In this document: in pieces, positions 34,833 to 45,396 of the stretch
How positions within the stretch are numbered: position 1 is the stretch's first letter
How the letters are laid out: every line of letters starts with the position of its first letter
Assembly (NCBI RefSeq): GCF_019565455.1
Contig: NZ_CP067377.1
Location: 868,001 to 932,000 of the forward strand
Source of the DNA: Flavobacterium oreochromis
Lineage (GTDB): Bacteria; Bacteroidota; Bacteroidia; Flavobacteriales; Flavobacteriaceae
DNA length: 64,000 nucleotides
Direction of reading: 5' to 3'
Program-made: the position numbers and the translations under genes
Notes under the pieces: generated by a model
Databases searched by the model: none
Told to the model about the DNA's origin: nothing
What the model saw: only the letters and a program-made list of their open reading frames with translations

Positions 34833-37243
34833 ATGCAAATCAACGACATCAAACAAAATTTAAGTTTAAGCCAGGTACTACAACATTACAACCTACAGCC
34901 CAACAAAAACAAAATGCTATGTTGTCCATTCCACGATGACAAAACAGCGAGTTTACAAGTCAATTTACAAAAGAACTTTTACAAATGCCACGCCTGCGGA
35001 GCAAAAGGCGACCAAATCCAGTTTGTGCAGGATTATGAATCCCGAAGCGTCGGGATAACCAAACACGAAGCTCTTTTAAAATGTGCAGCTCTTGCAAACA
35101 ATCAACCCGAAAATAAAATCAAACCAGTAATAACAAAACCAATGGACGAGAACAAACGAATTGAATTTTTAGAAAAAATCTTCGATACATTTACAAAAGC
35201 GGTGTATATGAGTCCGCCAGCAAAGGAGTATTTACATAGCAGAAACTTAACCGCATTATTAGAAAAAAGAGGATTAGTCGGTTTTAACTCGGGGCAGTTC
35301 CACCACGCAGGGAGGTTTGAAAATGAATCTAATCCAGCAGAAGCACGTAAAGAAGTAATCGCCCAGGGTTTAGAATTTGGTTTGTTATCAGAATCAAATA
35401 TAATCTCTAAAACAGGCGAAAAGGCGTATAATGTATTTGGTTTAAAATCTATTGTCTTTGCCCTTAGAAACCAAGAAAATCAAATCACAGGCTTATATTA
35501 TCGTATAGCAGACGACACAAAAAACTACAAACATTTTTATTTAAAAGAATCAAAAGGATTATTCCCACATTACCCAAAACCTGAAACTAAAAAACTAATC
35601 TTAACTGAAGCCATTATTGATTGCGCCAGTTTATTAACGGTACTCAACGACCCTAACTCCCCCTTTGGGGGCTGGGGGCTTTAGCGTGTTATGGTACAAA
35701 TGGCTTAACCCCCGAACACCTAAATGCAATCAAGAACCTAAAAGAACTGGAGGAAATTATATTTTTCTTTGATGGAGACAAAGCAGGTCGCACAGCAACA
35801 GCGAAATACGCTCAAGAACTTGAAACTTTAAACCTGAAACTAACCCAAGTTGAAACCCCTGAAGGCGAAGACATCAACAGCCTTTTAATAGCTTACGAAA
35901 AAGAAATATTCATTGAATTATTAGAAAAAAGAAAGACTGTTTTACTTTCATCTGAAGAAAATTTACTTGAAAAATCCCAAAATATAGAAGACATCGCCAC
36001 CACAACAAAAGAACAAGACCCCATAAGAGAAAAAAACATCACAAAAAAACACCCATCATCTAGCATCCATCATCTAACAATAAAACCCCTCGACTTTTTA
36101 AAAGGAGCAAACCTACTCCACAACATCAATGAATTACTTGGAAAAATTGGAATAGTAGGAGAAGAAAACAACAGGTTATTACAATATGTAACAGCCACCA
36201 CCTACAAAATGAATTATAATTTACACGTATTATATCAAGGAAGCTCTGGAAGTGGCAAAACCCACACCATCAAACAAATATCTCTGCTCATACCGCCCGA
36301 AGATGTGATTTATTTAACTAGAGTAACAGAAAGCAGTTTGTACAATTATAAAAATGGAGAGTTTATGTATAAGTTGGTCGTTTTTGAGGATATGGACGGA
36401 TTAAAAGAAGAAGCATTAATGGCAGTGCGTGAAATGATCTCTAATAAAAAATTATCTTCTTCGACTTCTATAAAAGACAAAAAAGGCAATGCTGATGGTA
36501 AAATTAAAGAAGTAGAAGTTTCTTTTGCCAGTTTATCAGCCACCACAAAAGGCGAACTTTACGAGGATAATATGAGTAGAATTATAGTGTTATCGGTCGA
36601 TGAATCAAAGGAGCAAACAAAAAGAATCATTGAGTATAAAAACAAAGTCTATCAGGGCGAAATTAACAAACAAGAACAGGAACAAACCCGGTTGTTTTTA
36701 AGAGAATGCATAAAATTATTACAAGTCTATGAAGTCATAAACCCTTATGCAAACTTGGTAGAGTTGCCCGATAATGTACACAAACCCACACGGATGCACG
36801 ATATAGTAATGGGCGTAATCAATCAAATTGTACTGCTTAATCAGTATCAACGAAACAAAACCCCACAAGGGCAATTAATCGCAGAGAAAGAGGATGTTAT
36901 AAACGGTTTATTATTAATGAAAGACAGTATTATTTTAAAAATGGACGAACTGGAGGGGAAAATTAGATTGTTTTATGAAGCTCTTAAAAAGTTTGTCGAG
37001 GATAAAGCCAAGAAAGCCGATAAAAAAAGGGAAGAAATCAAATTTACAAGGTTTGATATAAAAGATTGTTTTTTACTGAGTAAAACACAGATAAACGCTT
37101 ATTTACAACAATTATCATCAGCAGAATATTTACTAAAAATAGGACATTCAAACAAAGGATATAGTTATAAAATAGCACATTGGGACAACTTCAAAACATT
37201 AAGCGAAGAACAATTACAAAAGATGTTAGATAAATTAAAGTAA
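34833..37243 (+). pseudogene. CHC2/TOPRIM primase-helicase of cassette A2, one frameshift
   Basis: Identical to the A1 gene, including the break inside the cccctttggggg palindrome (about 35670-35684) and the in-frame atcccgaagcgtcgggat insertion (35039-35056). Because the break is shared by both copies, this one is less likely to be a random sequencing error than those that differ between copies. The helicase part (GSSGSGKTHTIKQ) could still be made from the internal start at 36209. Confidence 0.8.
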
Positions 37244-37366
37244 GTGTAAAAGTGTTCGGATATAGTTCGGGAATAGTTCCAAAAGCGGTCGCTAGAAAAG
37301 ATTAAAACACTGTAAATCAAAACAAAAAGTCTAGCGGTCGGAAATAATCAAAAACAGTGTAGGACA

Positions 37367-38194
37367 ATGATAAATAAAGCATCGTATAAAGAAGAATTAC
37401 TCATACTAGGATACCATAAATTATCAGTCGAACAACGAATAAGAAACATAAACCATTTTAGAAGAATCACCCAAAAAGAAATCTGCCAAGTCAATCCTTC
37501 AGATATAGAAAAATACGTTAAACATTATCAAAACAAAGGATTAATTAGCCACACCATACAAGGATATTATAGAAGTTTAGAACACTATTTTAGTTATTTA
37601 GAAAGAGAACAACTCATTAAAAAAAATCCATTTAATTATTATGAGCTACAACTCCCTAAAGTAAAAAAACACAAAGAGAAATACTCACACAACAGGAAAT
37701 AAAACAACTCTATACAAAAGCCAACTTACAAGAAACCATCATTTTAAATCTGTGTTATGGCTGTGGGCTTCGAGCCTTCGAAATGGAACAAATCACCTTA
37801 AAAGACATTGATACAGTTCAAAAAACAGTAACCGTTCAAAAAGGTAAAAACAATAAATACAGAGTCATTCCATTAAGTGAAAAAAATAAACCAGGACCTA
37901 ATCAATTATTTAGAAACCATAAAACACAACACAATGAAACATCAAAACATTTTATACAACAAAGCAGGCACCCCATTAAAAAGATATACCGCTTTAATGA
38001 TACTAAAAAAACTAGCTATAAAAGCCAATATAAAAGCAAAAATAACCCTGCACGGTCTGCGTCATTCCATCGCAACTCATCTACTAGAAAACGGAGTACA
38101 ACTCCCACAAGTACAAGCGTTTTTAGGACACTCACAAATGGAAACCACAGAAATATATACTAGAATAAGTAACTATCAACTCAAAAAATTATAA
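37367..38194 (+). pseudogene. Tyrosine recombinase 1 of cassette A2, two compensating frameshifts
   Basis: Same gene as 28517-29344 and same total length (828 bp), but with one A fewer in the run at about 37664-37670 (A7 against A8) and one A more at about 37881-37887 (A7 against A6). Between them, about 73 codons are out of frame and contain stops. The catalytic C-terminus (LHGLRHSIATHLL, FLGHSQMETTEIYTRI) is intact. Cassette C shows the same +1 at the corresponding site. Confidence 0.8.
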
Positions 38195-38196
38195 TT

Positions 38197-39012
38197 ATGA
38201 TGACTTTAAAAGAATACATTCAAAACCACTTTAGCCCATCCAGTCATAAAAGTTTATACTGTTGTATCAATAAGTACCAAGAGCATACCATTAATCACGA
38301 AAAAGCCACACTAAATGACATATTACGTTACTTAAAAATACTTAGAGAAAGCAACAAAAAACAAAGAACAATAGCTAATCATCTACATAGCATCAAAGTA
38401 TATTATAGATATTTACAATGTATTGGTATTAGAAAAGATCATCCTATCAAAAAACTCATTTTAATAGATAAAATAGACAAAACCATAAAAACCCAAAATC
38501 TATATTCCACAAAACAATTAGAAGAGTATTACAATCAAACTCCTAAACATAAAAAACTAATGGTTAGTTTACTCATAGAACAAGCCCTGACCACTAGCGA
38601 ACTTATTGCCATCAAAGTAAAAGACATCAATCAAGAAAAAGCAGAAATCACCATAAAAAACAGAACCCTACCCCTAAAAGCCTATCAAATATATCTTTGT
38701 ACAGAATACATCAATTATATAGAATACATCAAAGAAAAAAAGCAAGAAGATTATTTATTTACCACCCGAACCAATAAAGCCTATAGAGAAAATGATATTA
38801 GCCAGCTCATCAATAAAAACCGACCTAAAGAAAAACAAATTACACCACTAATAATAAGGCAAAGCGTCATTAAAAATTTATTAGGACATCACGATGTAAG
38901 AGTAGTACAAGTCTTTGCAGGGCACAAAATAAGCAGTACCACACAACAATATAAAACAACGCAGTTCGAAGAACTAAAAGCAAAAATCAACCTTTTGCAT
39001 CCACTACAATAA
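38197..39012 (+). CDS. Tyrosine recombinase-like protein 2 of cassette A2 (catalytic Arg I missing)
   Basis: Identical to the protein at 29347: box I reads ALTTSEL and box II keeps Arg without His. The frame is intact although recombinase 1 just upstream is broken in this copy. Confidence 0.8.
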   Translation: MMTLKEYIQNHFSPSSHKSLYCCINKYQEHTINHEKATLNDILRYLKILRESNKKQRTIANHLHSIKVYYRYLQCIGIRKDHPIKKLILIDKIDKTIKTQNLYSTKQLEEYYNQTPKHKKLMVSLLIEQALTTSELIAIKVKDINQEKAEITIKNRTLPLKAYQIYLCTEYINYIEYIKEKKQEDYLFTTRTNKAYRENDISQLINKNRPKEKQITPLIIRQSVIKNLLGHHDVRVVQVFAGHKISSTTQQYKTTQFEELKAKINLLHPLQ

Positions 39013-39065
39013 ACTTTAGGAAAAACAAACCTGAAGCCTTAATTAACAATTTTAATTTATTTACT

Positions 39066-39260
39066 ATGACAAACAAAAATGAAACTCCCAGAACGTGGGA
39101 ACAGGAAAAAAACGCCCTATTAATGGCACAAATCCTCACACAAAGCCATCAATTAGCAATTATCTTAGAAAACATCCAGCTGATAACTAAGGGTGTAGAA
39201 AGAATCCAAAACACCTGGGAAAATGTAGAAAGAGAAATATTGCAACAACAAACCTCTTAA
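39066..39260 (+). CDS. Small helical protein of the recombination module (A2)
   Basis: Identical to the 64-residue protein at 30216, in the same position after recombinase 2. Confidence 0.5.
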   Translation: MTNKNETPRTWEQEKNALLMAQILTQSHQLAIILENIQLITKGVERIQNTWENVEREILQQQTS

Positions 39261-39389
39261 AAACACTTAAACAACTGGCTAATTATTTTAGTTGGTTGTT
39301 TTTGGGTGTTATATAAACACTCTTTTTTAAACTTTCCTTAACAATATAAAATATACTTTTGTGTTTAATGATAATAAACATATAATAAA

Positions 39390-40124
39390 ATGACTACACA
39401 AACACGAAAGTACAGAGGTAAAGATGTTGATATGTTGGTGGCTTGTTCAACCATCATTGAAAATGCAATCGCAAACAAAACTTTTTTACAATCTAAAAGA
39501 AGTAACTGGACAGATGATTTTTTCACTAATCTACAAAACAACATTAATAACGCCTTAGAGCAACATTTAGGGATTGACTCAGCAAAAAACCTTAGAGGAG
39601 CTACACAAACCCTGTTATCTATCCAAAAACAAGCCTTAAAAGATTTAGCTGAAGTAAAAATACAAATAGCTGAAGATTTTAAAAAAGAACCTGTAAAACA
39701 AAATGAAATACTTATTCAATTAGGATTTACAACCTATTTAAAAGAAGCTCAAAAAGGCGACCAAGAAGCCTTAGTACAGTTACTTTATAAGTTCAAAACA
39801 AACTTAACCAATGATTTAAAAAACGAAATAGTAAGCAAAGGAACTGCCGAAAGTATTTTAACACAAACAGCATCTTATGCAGATACTTTAAAAAATGCCG
39901 ATGTTACACAAGAAACTTTCAAAGGAACTCGTAAAGAAATTACAGAAAATGCTTTAAAAGCTTTCAATGAAATTTATGACGAAATAATAAGCGTTGCTAA
40001 AATTGCCAGTAATTTTTACAAAGAAGAACCAGTTAAAAAGGATCTTTTTAGTTTTTCAAAAATCAATAAAACTTTAAGTGCACAAAGAAAAGCAGCAGCT
40101 ACAGAAAACACTCCAAAACCTTGA
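39390..40124 (+). CDS. Conserved cassette protein of unknown function (A2), intact
   Basis: The intact 244-residue version (T6 where A1 has T7). It shows the correct start, MTTQTRKYRGKDVDMLVACS. The sequence is helical with repeated Lys/Glu pairs and a Lys/Arg-rich end (KINKTLSAQRKAAATEN) that could contact nucleic acid. About half of its residues match the B homologue at 47445. It is followed by a terminator hairpin (aaaaccttga/tcaaggtttt) and the 21-bp repeat array. Confidence 0.7.
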   Translation: MTTQTRKYRGKDVDMLVACSTIIENAIANKTFLQSKRSNWTDDFFTNLQNNINNALEQHLGIDSAKNLRGATQTLLSIQKQALKDLAEVKIQIAEDFKKEPVKQNEILIQLGFTTYLKEAQKGDQEALVQLLYKFKTNLTNDLKNEIVSKGTAESILTQTASYADTLKNADVTQETFKGTRKEITENALKAFNEIYDEIISVAKIASNFYKEEPVKKDLFSFSKINKTLSAQRKAAATENTPKP

Positions 40125-40165
40125 TTCTTCAAGGTTTTTTTATTTTAATACGTTCTTAAAATCAT

Positions 40166-40432
40166 TATGTATATTTTATCTTGATATATGCAAACTCACT
40201 TATAACCTATGCAAACTTTATCTTGATATATGTAAATGCCACCTTGTCCTATGCAAGCTTTATCTTAGCCTATGCAAACTTTATCTTAATATATGTAAAT
40301 GCCACCTTGTCCTATGCAAGCTTTACCTTGATATATGCAAACATCATCTTAGCCTATGCAAATATTTTCGTAATATATGCAAGCTTTACCTTAGCCTATG
40401 CAAATTTCCAGAAGCCTATGCAAATTAACTCC
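40166..40432 (+). repeat. Array of about 12 imperfect 21-bp repeats (A2)
   Basis: Exact copy of the array at 31317-31583, with the same unit order. Confidence 0.85.
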
Positions 40433-40435
40433 AAA

Positions 40436-41080
40436 TAATTAAAAGCGGTTTGCTTCGCAGTCGTATTTGCGCCCACCCGTCCAACGCTCCCCAACGCTCT
40501 GGCGGTTTTTCCCCTCCCTCACAGCCGTTGTTTTTCCCGCGCTACAAGCCCATAAAAAAAGGCTTTTTGTTTTCCCAACCCCTCGCACACAAAAAAGCCT
40601 TTTTTTATTAGCTTGTCTTCCCCCAACCAAAAAAACAACCGCTTCCCATCCCTCAAACCGCCCCCAAAGCTATGTTACATAATTGGCAGTTATAGTTCTC
40701 GCCCTAAAGGGTACGCTTCGCCTCGCATCTATAACTGGCATTTATGTAAAATAGCCCCTCTCCATCGCTCCCGCCCGAAAATAGGAGCTTCGCAAGAGTT
40801 TGCATTTTTAAATTATTTGTTCAAAAACCTGCACAAAATCCTCGTCTAGTTCGCCTTACGGACTTCTAGCCTCGCATCTTTGTTTGGTTTTTATCACAAA
40901 AATTTAAAAAAGTAGCTCGTGTTAACTGCTCCGTAAACTCCGCAGGCTTTGGTTTTTAAAGAGCAGTCGCACCAGCCCACGCACCACCAAAACTGCTCCT
41001 TAAAAACCAAAGGCAAGCCGACTAAAGATGCTTGCCCTCACTTGGGAAAACACTCAAAGTTAGTTTTGTACCTGCCATTA
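40436..41080. other. Structured non-coding right arm of cassette A2
   Basis: Same palindromes and hairpins as 31587-32230, including the 70-bp hairpin with the cgcaccagcccacgcacc loop (about 40945-41014). No gene is supported here; the GC-rich short frames arise from the palindromes. Confidence 0.7.
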
Positions 41081-41148
41081 TTCACCGATAAAAAAACAAT
41101 CCAATTTTTTTTTTCAGATGAAGAAAAAATTACCCTATTTTTGAAATA

Positions 41149-41739
41149 ATGAAACTGCTAAAACTGCTTTTTATCCTGTTGCTGATACCTTTGAACTTGT
41201 ACCCACGAGAGTCAAAAGGATGTCTGTCGATGGCTCAAAAGGGTATTGTACAGGGGCAAAAAGTGGTGCAGTATTATCTGTCTCAAGACCCGATTGGACT
41301 TAAAGGCAATAACCCAACGCTTTATGCGTATGTAGCTGATTCTAATAGTTGGGTTGACCCTTTAGGTTTAAGTAATATGCCTGCTAATGGTTGGAATTAT
41401 AACAATATGCCAAAAATTGAAGGCTATCAAAATCATCACGTCATACCTCGTTCAATGGCTGACCACCCTGCAATAAAAGCAGCAGGTTTTGATGTCGATA
41501 AACCTAGTAATCTAATCTATTTACCTAAAGAACAAGGCACACACCCGACTAGAAGCCAACACAATGGTTGGAACAGCGTACATAAAGCGTATAATGCTGA
41601 TATAAACCAAAAATTAAAAGATATTCACGATATAGGTCAAGCAGAAGGCTGGAGTAAAAAACAATATTCCGACGCCATAGAAGATTTAAGAAATCAAACA
41701 AGAAAAGGTCTTAGGGAAGGTCGAATAAAATGCCATTAA
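41149..41739 (+). CDS. Leader-supplied, displaced AHH-type nuclease tip B (at A2/B1 junction)
   Basis: The 196-residue fusion has the A-type leader (MKLLKLLFILLLIPLNLYP to YYL) running in frame into SQDPIGLKGNNPTLYAYVAD and toxin tip B. The tip has GYQNHHVIPRSMADHPAI, KPSNLIYLP and HNGWNSVHKAYN. This is the pattern of AHH-family nucleases of the HNH/endonuclease VII group, with paired His and a later H. It is followed by an Imm11-like gene. The leader here belongs to A2, showing that whichever cassette lies upstream provides the start. Confidence 0.75.
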   Translation: MKLLKLLFILLLIPLNLYPRESKGCLSMAQKGIVQGQKVVQYYLSQDPIGLKGNNPTLYAYVADSNSWVDPLGLSNMPANGWNYNNMPKIEGYQNHHVIPRSMADHPAIKAAGFDVDKPSNLIYLPKEQGTHPTRSQHNGWNSVHKAYNADINQKLKDIHDIGQAEGWSKKQYSDAIEDLRNQTRKGLREGRIKCH

Positions 41740-41749
41740 AAATAAATTT

Positions 41750-42313
41750 ATGTATTACGAACTATCAGAATTTTACAAAAGAGATGTATATTTTCTTTAT
41801 GATGAAAAAAATCTCATTGAACCTAGAGAATTTGAAAAAGGAATTAAAATAGATTCTAAAGAAGAAATAATATTCAATATTGATAAAATAGACAATTATC
41901 TCTCTTCTTACGACATTTTACCAACTTATAATGCTCCTTTAGTTAGTTCAAGATTTGTTGATTTATTCAAAGATTTAGTAGATATACAAACACAGTTTAT
42001 AAATGTTAAAATTATAGACAAAAATAACAACTCTAATAATGATTATTTTATTCTAAATGTTATACAAGTAACTCCTTGTATGGATATGGAAAAATCTGTA
42101 GTTGAAATTAAAAAATATGGTTCTGCAAATGTTATGACAATTAAGAAATTACATTTAGTACCTAATTCTTTAAAAGATTTTCTTATAGTAAGAATGGAAG
42201 AAAAAAAATCTTATATAATAGTTACAGAAGAGTTTAAAAAACGTTGTGAAAATGCAGGTTTAAAAGGAATTGATTTTGTGCCAGAGGGTCACACCATCTA
42301 TACAGATATTTAA
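41750..42313 (+). CDS. Imm11/DUF1629-like immunity protein of tip B (copy 1)
   Basis: The 187-residue soluble protein follows the AHH toxin by 10 bp. Features fit the Imm11/DUF1629 group: NAPLVSSRFVDLFKDLVDIQ in the middle, DYFILNVIQVTPCMD, then IIVTEEFKKRCENAGLKGID and a closing DFVPEG. These proteins neutralise nuclease tips of polymorphic toxins in the cytoplasm. The pattern is recalled from the family and was not searched. Confidence 0.65.
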   Translation: MYYELSEFYKRDVYFLYDEKNLIEPREFEKGIKIDSKEEIIFNIDKIDNYLSSYDILPTYNAPLVSSRFVDLFKDLVDIQTQFINVKIIDKNNNSNNDYFILNVIQVTPCMDMEKSVVEIKKYGSANVMTIKKLHLVPNSLKDFLIVRMEEKKSYIIVTEEFKKRCENAGLKGIDFVPEGHTIYTDI

Positions 42314-42315
42314 AA

Positions 42316-42350
42316 AATAAAGCCGTCTTAGACGGCTTTATTTTTTATAG
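42316..42350. terminator. Bidirectional terminator after the B1 immunity gene
   Basis: ataaagccgtct pairs with acggctttat, with A and T runs on either side. It separates the immunity gene from the convergent XRE gene and overlaps the latter's end. Confidence 0.75.
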
Positions 42351-42704
42351 ATTAAGCGCATTGGATAAAGTTTGTTTTAACTTTTGTTTTGTTGATAACC
42401 CATCAATAATAGAATACAATCCTTTTTTTTCATCTTCTTCAAGGTTTTCAATAATTGAAACTTTTTCAATTAAAGATTTATCTATTGAATTAATATCTTT
42501 AAAATCTTCATTTGTACTAAACAACTCTGACATAGTACAATTCATTGCTTTTGCAATTTTCTCCAGTGTTGAATAAGATGGGTCAGTCTTATCATTTTCA
42601 ATTCGGCTAAACTGTGCTTTTTCGATATTTGCAGACATAACCACCTCTTTTTGTGATAAACCTTTTAATAATCGCATTTTCTTTATTTGTTCTCCTAAGC
42701 TCAT
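42345..42704 (-). CDS. XRE-family repressor of cassette B1
   Basis: The start was placed at 42704 (MSLGEQIKKMRLLKGLSQKE), because the upstream extension to 42761 is a hydrophobic stretch that overlaps the divergent promoter. The 119-residue protein has an HTH_3 domain (LSQKEVVMSANIEKAQFSRI) and a C-terminal helical tail (EEDEKKGLYSIIDGLSTKQK). It takes the place of the different XRE protein of A units and likely represses the divergent primase gene. Confidence 0.8.
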   Translation of the reverse strand: MSLGEQIKKMRLLKGLSQKEVVMSANIEKAQFSRIENDKTDPSYSTLEKIAKAMNCTMSELFSTNEDFKDINSIDKSLIEKVSIIENLEEDEKKGLYSIIDGLSTKQKLKQTLSNALNL

Positions 42705-42772
42705 AAATAATACAGTTAACAACAACAAAATTATTAAATTAAACAATATCTTAAAATACATTTTAAAAATAG

Positions 42773-42802
42773 TTGTTTTATTGTATAACTTTTGTATTTT
42801 TG
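42773..42802 (+). promoter_or_regulatory. Primase promoter of cassette B1
   Basis: TTG at 42773-42775, 19 bp, then TATTTTTG at 42795-42802, 45 bp before the chosen ATG. It is incompatible with the longer open frame that starts at 42773. Confidence 0.6.
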
Positions 42803-42847
42803 CTTAGTTGTAATAAAAGACAAAAAATAATATTAACATCTTTAAAA

Positions 42848-45301
42848 ATGCAAATCAACGACATAAAATCCCGCTTAAGTTTAAGCCAAGTATTAAGCTA
42901 TTATAATTTACAGCCCAATAAAAATAAAATGCTGTGTTGTCCTTTCCACGATGATAAAACAGCCTCTTTACAAGTCAATTTGCAAAAAGATTTATACAAC
43001 TGCCACGCTTGCGGAGCAAAAGGCGACCAAATACAATTTGTACAAGATTTTGAAAAGCTATCAAAACACGATGCCTTAAAAAAATGTACACAGTTAGCAC
43101 AAGTAGCAGAACCACAAATTATACATCAAAGTGAAGTTATTAAAACAATGAGTCAAGAAAAGCAAACGGAGTTCTTAGAAAAGTTATTTGAAACCTTTGT
43201 AAAATCAATCTATCTCAGCGGTTCGGCTAGAGATTATTTACATAGCCGTAATTTATCCAGTGTTTTAGAAACTAGGGGATTAGTAGGCTTTAACTCGGGA
43301 CAGTTCCACCACGCAGGACGGTTTGAAAATGAAGTTAACCCTGTTCTAGCAAAACAAGAAATGATACAAAATGCTTTAGAAGTAGGAATGTTAAGCCCTT
43401 TAAATAGAGTAAACAATCAAACAGGCGAAGCAGTTACTTATCAAGTTTTCGGTAATAAATGTTTAGCCTTTCCACTGCGTAATGCAAAAAACGAAATCGT
43501 ATCTTTTTATTTTCGTTCCATTGTCATTGCGAGCGATAGCGTGGCAACCTCTAAACACTTTTATTTAAAAGGTAGGCAAGGTTTATACCCTCATTATCCA
43601 AAACCCGAAACTAAAAAACTCATTTTAACCGAAGCCGTCATTGATGCTCTTTCATTAACACAAGTCTTAATACTTAATACAGAATACTCTATACTTTCTT
43701 GTTACGGTACAAACGGAATCACTCCCGAACATTTACAAGCAATAAAGAATTTAAAACATTTAGAAGAAGTAATTTTTTTCTTTGATGGAGACAAAGCAGG
43801 TAGCACAGCGACAGCAAAATACGCTCAAGAACTCATATCTCAAAACCCACAACTCAAAATAACAAAAGTTGAAACCCCTGAAGGCGAAGACATCAACAGC
43901 CTTTTAGTAGCCTATGAAAAAGAAATCTTTATCGAATTAATAGAAAACAGAAAACCCCTAACAAGCCAGGACCACATACAAGAAACACAAAAAACTTTTT
44001 CTTCATCTGAACCAACTTTACCCGAGCTTGAAAAGCGAACAGGCGAAGCAAACCTTAAACCTCAAACAAACAAAACAAATAACAAAAACGATGAAAAACT
44101 AATTATAAAAGCCTCTGAGGTATTATCGGTAGTTGAATTTTTAAAAGACAAAAACCTTATACACAATCTAAATTTTTTAATTGGTCAAGCAGGCATTGTA
44201 GGAGAAGAAACCGCACGGTTATTACTGTTTTTAATTTTATTGAGTTATCTAAATAATAATCCCTTACACGGTATTGTACAAGGAACATCAGGAAGCGGTA
44301 AATCGCATATGATTAAAGTAATTGCTGATTTAATGCCTCAAGAAGATGTTTTGCGATTTACTAGAATTACAGAAAGTAGTTTATACAACTGGGGCGAATT
44401 TGATTTGTTTAGAAAAATTATCATTATCGAAGATTTAGACGGATTAAAAGAGGAAGCTTTATATTCATTAAGGGAATTAATCTCTAATCAATATTTAAGT
44501 AGTTCGGTAAGTTTAAAAGATAAAAAAGGAAATAATAAATCTACTAAAAAGGAAGTAAAAGGACAGTTTGCCAGTTTATCAGCCACCACAAAAGGCGAAG
44601 TGTACGAGGATAATATGAACCGCAGTTTTATTATAGCAGTCGATGAAAGTTTAGAACAAACCCAGAGAATCATTAAGTATCAAAATCAGATTATAGCGGG
44701 CGAAATAGATATAAAAGAAAAACAAAAAGCCGTAAATATGGTACAAGATGTAGTAAGACATTTAAAACATTATGAAGTGCAAAACCCCTTTGCCAGTAAA
44801 ATAGATTTACCAAAAGGAGTCCGCAACCTTAGAAGGCTCAACGATATGTTCCAAAAAATTATAAAACAAATTACACTATTACATCAGTATCAACGAAAAG
44901 TAATAAACGGCTTTTTAGTAACAGAAATTCAAGACATTATTTTAGCTATAGACATACTTTTTGAAAGTGTCATTTTAAAAATGGATGAGTTAGACGGCAG
45001 TAGCAGACAATTTTTTGAGAAACTAAAAAAGGCTTTTAAGGATAGAGAATTTAATCGTTTTGAAGCAATGGAAATAACAGGATTTAAAAAAACACAATTA
45101 CAACATTATCTTAATGAACTGGTACGTTTAGAATATTTAAGACAGTACGGACACTCAAATAAAGGCTTTAAATACAAAATATCATTCTTAGATAATAACA
45201 ACTTAATGCGTCAACAAATCAAACAACACTTTAAAGAACAGGTCGAAAAACTACAAAAGAAAAACAACAACGGTAACTCACAACCACCAAACGAACACTA
45301 A
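42848..45301 (+). CDS. CHC2/TOPRIM primase-helicase of cassette B1, intact
   Basis: The 817-residue protein is the intact model for this family. It has a CHC2 zinc finger (residues about 25-65, CCPFH and CHAC), the primase catalytic N-domain (SRNLSSVLETRGLVGFNSG), TOPRIM (KLILTEAVIDALSL, then VIFFFDGDKAGS), a Pro/Thr/Lys linker, an ATPase with GTSGSGKSHMIKV and IIIEDLDG, and a winged helix (RFEAMEITGFKKTQLQHYL). The start MQINDIKSRLSLSQVL matches the A and C homologues; the frame upstream of 42848 covers the promoter. A palindromic repeat (gtcattgcgagcgatagcgt, 43523-43550) is inserted in frame as VIASDSVATS. Confidence 0.85.
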   Translation: MQINDIKSRLSLSQVLSYYNLQPNKNKMLCCPFHDDKTASLQVNLQKDLYNCHACGAKGDQIQFVQDFEKLSKHDALKKCTQLAQVAEPQIIHQSEVIKTMSQEKQTEFLEKLFETFVKSIYLSGSARDYLHSRNLSSVLETRGLVGFNSGQFHHAGRFENEVNPVLAKQEMIQNALEVGMLSPLNRVNNQTGEAVTYQVFGNKCLAFPLRNAKNEIVSFYFRSIVIASDSVATSKHFYLKGRQGLYPHYPKPETKKLILTEAVIDALSLTQVLILNTEYSILSCYGTNGITPEHLQAIKNLKHLEEVIFFFDGDKAGSTATAKYAQELISQNPQLKITKVETPEGEDINSLLVAYEKEIFIELIENRKPLTSQDHIQETQKTFSSSEPTLPELEKRTGEANLKPQTNKTNNKNDEKLIIKASEVLSVVEFLKDKNLIHNLNFLIGQAGIVGEETARLLLFLILLSYLNNNPLHGIVQGTSGSGKSHMIKVIADLMPQEDVLRFTRITESSLYNWGEFDLFRKIIIIEDLDGLKEEALYSLRELISNQYLSSSVSLKDKKGNNKSTKKEVKGQFASLSATTKGEVYEDNMNRSFIIAVDESLEQTQRIIKYQNQIIAGEIDIKEKQKAVNMVQDVVRHLKHYEVQNPFASKIDLPKGVRNLRRLNDMFQKIIKQITLLHQYQRKVINGFLVTEIQDIILAIDILFESVILKMDELDGSSRQFFEKLKKAFKDREFNRFEAMEITGFKKTQLQHYLNELVRLEYLRQYGHSNKGFKYKISFLDNNNLMRQQIKQHFKEQVEKLQKKNNNGNSQPPNEH

Positions 45302-45396
45302 ACGGTCACTAGAATTTTTAAACCCTTTTATTTTCAACACTTTACAATGCCTTTTACCCTAGCGTTCGTAAAACACAAAAAAAAACAGTTAGCAAT

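Larger units (their letters stand above)
32436..41282 (+). mobile_element. Rhs-tip cassette A2 (8847 bp)
   Basis: Second copy of cassette A, joined head to tail to A1 at ctgtc/acaagacccc. At its right end the same ctgtc is followed by tcaagacccg, the start of the B tip. I saw no base substitution relative to A1, so the duplication is very recent or the repeat is partly an assembly product. Confidence 0.85.

Noticed and set aside
42705..42761. Hydrophobic N-terminal extension of the B XRE protein (a membrane-anchored regulator).
   Set aside because: It overlaps the region upstream of the divergent primase promoter. MSLGEQIKKMRLLKG at 42704 is the normal start of this family.
42773..42847. Upstream extension of the B primase with a cysteine-containing hydrophobic start.
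   Set aside because: It includes the TTG/TATTTTTG promoter itself. A and C homologues all begin MQINDIK.
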